From: Clonostachys chloroleuca
Taxonomy: Eukaryota > Ascomycota > Sordariomycetes > Hypocreales > Bionectriaceae
Assembly: GCA_037952775.1 (NCBI GenBank)
Contig: JBANAY010000004.1
Coordinates: 8,680,001-8,744,000, forward strand
Length of the DNA: 64,000 bases
Direction: 5' to 3'
Shown: piece by piece, positions 58,532-64,000 of the stretch
Position numbering within the stretch: position 1 is the first letter of the stretch
Layout of the letters: every line of letters starts with the position of its first letter
Translations under genes and position numbers: made by a program
Notes under the pieces: generated by a model
What the model saw: only the letters and a program-made list of their open reading frames with translations
The model's database searches: none
What the model was told of the DNA's origin: nothing

Positions 58532-61077
58532 CTAGCTACCGGTTTTCCATTTCTTTTGACTGCTGCCCCTTTCGTCCTCACCAGCATTTGTTCGTTTTCT
58601 TGATGGCTCCGGAGCGTTGATCATCTTTTCGCTCTGCCAGGCTGAAGCAAGAACATCCAGTGCTTCACTCCTCAATTGCTTTGCACTTGCTCTATCAAGC
58701 TTCCCAGATAGGACAGGTAGACCCATCATCCGATAACGGGTATGCCTGATCACAATTGCACCACAGCTATGCGTGTCATCCTGTTGTAGCCCTGCCTATA
58801 CATAGGTTAGCAAAGCCTACTGCATCGGGCCAAAAATGATGACATACCTGTTTCACGTAATCAAAAGTAGGGAACGCGTTTTTACATGCTTCCTACAGAA
58901 CTGTCAGCTTAGGCTGTGAACTGGATGGATGGCATTACGAACCTCAACGTCGCCGACTTGCCCATCTAGCGCCTCACTATCAAATTCGACCGCTTCCACC
59001 TCAGAAAGAGAGTCATAGTGGTAGATGCAACAATCTCGTTCATTAACCTCAAGAAGGGTGAAATGATTCTGGTTCTGAAAGAGCGGGAAGAATGACACCA
59101 GTTTGGCCGAGTCGTCGGCTTCCTTGTGCCATGCTGCGATCTTTTTTACCGCCATTTCAAAAGGATGTGGCATCTTTTTTCGAGAATTCTGTTGCTAGTG
59201 GATCGGAACAGAGAACCCAACCCGTACAAAGGGTAGTCTGTCGCAAAGGTGGAGGCAGGCCAGGATAACACTGTCACTCAGCCAGGCTGTTGATCTGAGC
59301 GCTTCAATTGCCTCCTTGTCGACTCTAATCTTCTGATCCTTGATAAAAAGAGTATTAGCTGTAGCTCAATCCTTGAGGAACTCGGGCTTTATCGATGATC
59401 TGTCCCTCACTTGAACGGGTTGTTGTAGTTTTTTGCTTTTCAACCCCCGAGGAAACTCTTTTCGTCCATTTTTCCATTTTCCTGGAGCAGAGTCATTTGC
59501 TCTGTGAGTAATTGCAAAAGCGATATTCTCTCCGGACAGTTCGGCAATTATCTTACCAAGGATTCTCCAGGAAGATCCCTAACCCGAATTCGTCCGTTAG
59601 CTTGATCTATTTGCGTCCTCGATTGAGATCTGTAGAAATGTTCTTCCGTTGTCGGAGCCATTCTTCCCTCCGTTTGTCATCCTTGGGTTCAGTACCGACG
59701 ATCCTGTCAGTCACCTCACTTGACGCCTCTCGCTTGTTCATCTTACTGTCGGCCTGAAGGATGCTGACCTAGGATGCATGCCATCGAGTGAATCCCATGA
59801 CAATCAACGCATGGCGAAAAGTCCCTTGCCATTGTTGAGTGTGCCCTGCCTCGAGCAATGACCTCCACTCGGAACCATCTGACCAAGCGAGATTCTCGTG
59901 CTTCGATTGAATCATGGAAAGGAGTGCGTCGTGTGTTTCAGTGGCTATACGTTGGCCTTGGGAGCAGAACGAACTAACTCGCTTCCAACTCGCGTTGATA
60001 AGCTCCTGAACAGGCTTCTTAACCAGACTTAGATCCAAAGCGTCCCATGTGGCTTGCTTTGCCTGGTTTATTTGTCCTGGTAGTGGTTTCCTTGGGGGGG
60101 TTGTGGCACTGGTCGTATCTGTGGCGTTGGCCTTCGTCTCTGTTGTACTCTTAGGCCCCGTTTCTGAAAGGACTGGCTTCTCAGTACCTAAGGCCTTTCT
60201 CCCCTGACGTGCGACCGCCGTGCTGGTGTGAGAGACTACCTCCTTTATTTGCTCGTGTGGAGATTGCATTGACTCCTCCTCAGTACCTAAGGGCTGAGTA
60301 CTGGGCTGACTAGACCCGCAATCTCTTCCCTCCTGAGATGCGACCGCCGTGCTGGTGTGGGAGGCAACGCCATCTTCTATTTGCTCAGGTGGAGATTGCA
60401 TTGACTCTTCTTTCTCAGTACCCGAGGGCTGGGCGCTGGGCTGGCCAGACTTGCAAGCTTGCCTCTCCTGACGTGCGACCGCCGGGGTGTCGTGAGGGGC
60501 CACGTCATCTATTCGCTGGACTGAAGAACTTGGTGGCTCTTTCTTGTCCTCTTCCTGGCTATTTTCATCGGGAGTCTCAGCAGGATTATGCATAGGTGGT
60601 GCTTGATTAGAGGGAGGTTGTCGAGGAGACGAGTCAGGGGATGATCCCTTTTCCTTTTCGTCATTCATCTCTGCCTCGTTACTGTGGCAATCCTTCGACT
60701 TCTGAGGGAATCCGATAGAGAGCACCTCGCAATGGTGATGTAGGATGTCGGCAAACCATCGGATTCTTTGTTGCTCTTGGACCGACTTTTTGTTCAACGC
60801 TGCTCTGAGATTATCATCTAATGCGTGCGATGCATCCGATGCCTCCGGTAGTTGGAGGATGGCGTTGAGCATACTATGTAAATTCAGAGGGAAGCGAAGG
60901 TGCTCCACCAACATCTTTTCTGCGTGTGTGACTTCTTCCTGTGAAGAGGACTAGTCATCTGGCTCGGGTGTAAGAAAGGGCCTCCATCAACGGACGTTGA
61001 GGGGTCCTGCCTCGAAGCTTGCGCCTTCCAGTGAGGGGAAGGGGCTTCCAGCACCTCGTGGATTTAGAGGGGGACAT
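58532..61077 (-). pseudogene. Ulp1-type (C48) cysteine protease gene, transposon-associated type, decayed
   Basis: Read on the - strand. MSPSKSTRCWKPLPLTGRRK (from 61077) and LMEALSYTRAR, then a break to EEVTHAEKMLVEHLRFPLNL. A low-complexity Ser/Pro/Glu/Gln-rich region (60740-60100) follows, then RHALIVMGFTRWHAS. After a gap come TAWLSDSVILACLHLCDRL, NHFTLLEVNERDCCIYHYDSL and, across an intron, DDTHSCGAIVIRHTRYR. His (NHF), Asp (YDSL) and Cys (HSCG) of the Ulp1 triad are all retained. Lesions: a stop and frame change between 61077 and 60914, TAG at 59607-59609 and TAG at 59195-59197. The low-complexity part holds two 60-codon-scale near-repeats (ESMQSP.EQI...SHTSTAVA). Fungal genes of this layout are multi-copy and often linked to transposons; that link is inference here. 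Confidence 0.65.
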
Positions 61078-62743
61078 GTTGCGGCGGGAGGGCTTCGGTT
61101 GAGAGGATATCACTTGGAAACGATGTTGAATGGAATTGTTTAGAGATGGAAGTGCTGTCGCCAGAAGGTCGGGGGCTGGCCTGATATTTATACCCTTCTC
61201 TCTACGCGCCAGTCATGTGAAGCGAGTCTGCCTCGCTAGATCCTCCTCTCTCTGCGAGCTGACCATCCGTCATCGCCCATATTTGGTATGCCGAGCATGG
61301 TTCTCGTAGCCATCATTCCTAAGCTGGCCGTGGGCCACGTAACTCAATCCGCCTTGCCCAGGACCGCCAGCAAGAAGGACTCGTCATGTGATGCTCGTGT
61401 ATGGGAAATCGGGGCTTGGCTTGCTTCCTGACACTGCAGACCACCTTCATCCACTTTCTCCGAGCCGAACTTCTACTGGAAGGGTGTCTAAGCCTTGAGA
61501 CTGTTTGACTAGGGTCGATGTCGATGCTTGCCACAGCTCTCCGCTCCAGTAGATGCCATGCGAGATCGGTGACGGCCGACATTCGTTGTGCTAGCCGCTA
61601 AGGTAAGTCCTGTCTTGGCATACCGAGCATGTTCTTGGAAACAACAGTGACCAAATATGAGGTGAGTTGGGCTGTTTTAGAGATGCTCTCTCACCTGATT
61701 TACCGGTCTGGATCAACGGAGCGACATCTGGGCAACTGTTTGTTGACAATGGAGAGAAACCTCGGTCGAAGGCCATCTAGCATATTACTGTTTATGGATG
61801 AGAGCAGCGCCCTGCACGCGATGGACTGTCGCCTCTTCGGCCACAAACACAAGGGGCTACATAATTCGCCACAATCAGTGAGGCAGACTTGAACTGAACT
61901 GACGGACGCCCCTGCATGGCCACTGTCATCCTTTGCATCAATGCTACAAGCCACGACGCCACGAGCTACCACTGTTCCTGGGAAGAGACCTCCTTGACTT
62001 CCCAGGAAGTCCTGAAGCTGTTTCATTTCTTTCCTCCTTGGGCTCATCGTATTGTGCTTTGAGCCCTTTCATCTTCCCTAAGGAGTGTTTTTATTGGATA
62101 TGAATAATATTTCATTGATCTACATTGGTTGATAGAGGAGGAAGATCACATAAATTGTCATTTTCTAATTTCTAATGTTTCCACCACTGCTTACTCTCAT
62201 ACTGGCAAAACTTGCTCTCATTATAGCAGTTGAGTTAAAAACATTTGCTTGACTTTATCCAACATCCACAACTAATAAAATATAAGTGTACTTCTGTCAC
62301 TGAGTCACCTCACCGTTTTCTATTTGATCATAGAGGTACAGGCCTCAATAGAGATAATGGGACCAGGGGCCTTTATAGACCACTCTGCATTTGGGCCATA
62401 TAAATATCGAGCAACGTTGTCATCAGCGCCAAAACCGGGCCGAGTATTATAAAGTATCGTGCATGGATCAGATATAGAAAGGCCCGAGCGTAGATCATTC
62501 TGGGCCATAGAGACGCCAGAGTCCAGTGTCTTCGGTGGAATATCTGTGTTATATTAGTATTAAAACCATAGACCTTGGAGATACCTACTATAGATTTTAA
62601 AAGACTGAAGCTTCTTTGAATAGCTTGGCGATAGGAGTGCTCTGAGGTCAGCTTCAGGGTCTTTTTTCAATATACCCCCAAGCCAACGATGCATATCTTT
62701 ATTGTATTTTGCTGCCGCTGTCTGGTGATTAACCTTCTTTACT
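61078..62743. other. Intergenic, no gene recognised
   Basis: The word GGTATGCCGAGCATG at about 61287 recurs as GGCATACCGAGCATG at about 61616. Otherwise no feature; short frames here lack motifs. 62330-62740 may hold remains of the N-terminal lobe of the APH gene but I cannot read it. Confidence 0.4.
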
Positions 62744-63560
62744 ATGACCCAGTGGACAAGGGTCCAAGCAGAATTAGCGACCCTTGCGTATCCCCAAATC
62801 GGTTCTATCCACTCTATTTCTGAGACAGGAGAGCCTATTATTGGAAGATTAGCTGCTTCGTCTACTGGCGAGCTCAAGGATGTGGGCCCGTTTTCGAGAT
62901 CGTCTGACTACTTCGCTGCTGTTGCAAATACCTCTATCGAGAAGCTAGATTCATCCGCTAAGCTAGGTGCCCTTGTCTTTCGCGATATTCTACTTAAGGC
63001 TACCCTATTTAGGGATATGGACACTAATAAGCGATTTCCACTTAATCACATGGACCTTGGCACGCAGAATATACTTGTTTGATGACGACTTCAACTTTAT
63101 TGCCATCATCGACTGGGAGTTTGCCCAAACTGCTCCATGGCAGGTCAACCACTATCCTATGCCCTTCCCGTTACTAGGTCTAGATATCGAGGATATCCTC
63201 AGGGATCCCAGTCATCTCGCGCATAGGAATGTACTACGGCAGGACTTTTCTCGACGAATCTATAATCGGAAGTTCCAAGAGGCCGAGAGAGAGCTTGAAG
63301 AGAGGGGGCGACCTCTTGGAGGTTCATTCGCCGACACATTAAATAAACCAGCGTCAAGGGTATATGCATGCTTCACCAATTTGGGTCGCTTGCCGCAGGT
63401 CGATGCAGAACTAGTACGCCAGATGGTACAGCTAGCCTTTGGATTAGACAGAGACAAGGCGGAAGAATATGTTCGGAAAATTGAGTACAGGCTGAGAGAT
63501 CCGCGCTTGCAGTATGCAGGTCTAGAGGACAAGATCTGCACAGAGCAGGGGTATCATTAA
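62744..63560 (+). pseudogene. APH-type phosphotransferase (protein-kinase-like fold), truncated and frameshifted
   Basis: C-terminal lobe of an aminoglycoside-phosphotransferase-family protein of the kind abundant in filamentous fungi. LATLAYPQIGSIHSISETGEP and PFSRSSDYFAAVAN lead to the catalytic loop NHMDLGTQNILV (H-x-D-x4-N). After a one-base frameshift at 63077-63080 (one T too many in GTTTGATGAC) comes DDDFNFIAIIDWEFAQTAPW with the metal-binding Asp. The C-terminal part ends at 63560. The ATP-binding N-lobe is not seen; a stop precedes ATG 62744 in frame. With the single T removed the catalytic and metal motifs would be in one frame, so the lesion is recent or a base-call error. Confidence 0.7.
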
Positions 63561-64000
63561 CAAGAATCTCAATGTTTGTTGTATCTGGGGCTTACTCATG
63601 GAAACACTTGTCGATACTCCGGGTTTTACATCACTAGATCTTCCCAAGGACTTCAGAAATCTCATTTTTCAACCGTGTGTTTCCCAGATTGTCTACATGA
63701 AAACAGCGACGATTGAAGGCCAGGCCGGGCTTGACGCGAGCCTTTAGCCTTGCAATTTGACACCCCAAAAACAACCCAAGGAGGGAGGGACATGGCAGAC
63801 AAGGCGCGAATCTGGAACGTACAGGCTCTGCATGAAATCCACTAGATTAGTGAAGCGATAGATACGGATTGGATATCCCTATCTGCTGCCGTTAGACGAT
63901 ATCATTTTCCCACAAATAACTGGAATCGCACGACAGGATGAAACTATGTGGGACGCACAATTCTGTCCAATAAGTGCTGAGATAAAGTAGGAGAGAATGA
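63561..64000. other. Right edge, no gene seen
   Basis: No recognisable coding sequence in any frame up to the end of the window. Confidence 0.4.

Overview
The window reads as nuclear DNA of a filamentous ascomycete (Pezizomycotina). Genes carry many short GT-AG introns of about 50-80 bp. A CFEM-domain GPCR and a phosphorylase-NACHT-ankyrin NLR are typical of that group. One 12.6 kb island of extreme A+T content bears the C-to-T/G-to-A scars of repeat-induced point mutation (RIP). The species cannot be named from the sequence.

Layout. 0-12 kb: a CFEM/7-TM receptor (+), a 1479-residue PNP-NACHT-ANK protein (-) with near-identical tandem ankyrin units, and an SMP-30/gluconolactonase-like beta-propeller (-) with a CGG-N6-CCG palindrome upstream. 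12.18-24.78 kb: a nest of dead LTR elements. An outer Ty3/Gypsy copy (A, + strand) is split by a second copy of the same family (B, - strand, TSD ATAAG). B's 3' LTR is split by an 864-bp solo LTR (TSD GTTAA). B's leader/gag junction is split by another insertion (TSD ATAAC), which is itself split by a second copy of the same solo LTR (TSD GTACT). 24.78-27.73 kb: directly after copy A breaks off, a five-exon gene encodes an intact 740-aa DUF3435-type tyrosine recombinase, the family of Starship 'captain' recombinases. It reads away from the break.

28-40 kb is accessory and decayed: an EXD1-like 3'-5' exonuclease relic, an OTT_1508-type deaminase gene, a TPR fragment, a small MADS-like ORF, an orphan two-part gene, and a tail-to-tail pair of rhodanese paralogues. 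One paralogue lacks the active-site Cys and the other is truncated. 40.4-50.4 kb is conserved and intact: V-ATPase subunit a, an alpha/beta-hydrolase, a PAQR/HlyIII receptor and an NDT1-like mitochondrial carrier. 50.7-64 kb is again relic-rich: TPR fragment, PIF1-type helicase, BTB gene with a premature stop, F-box/ankyrin gene with a frameshifting insertion, Ulp1-type cysteine protease and an APH-type kinase with a one-base frameshift. Three families of dispersed non-coding repeats link the two accessory regions.

The most interesting point is the pairing at 24.78 kb. An abrupt truncation of an old retroelement is followed within 0.5 kb by an intact captain-family recombinase facing inward. 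That is the architecture expected of the 5' edge of a large recombinase-led element, but the other edge was not found, so this remains a hypothesis.
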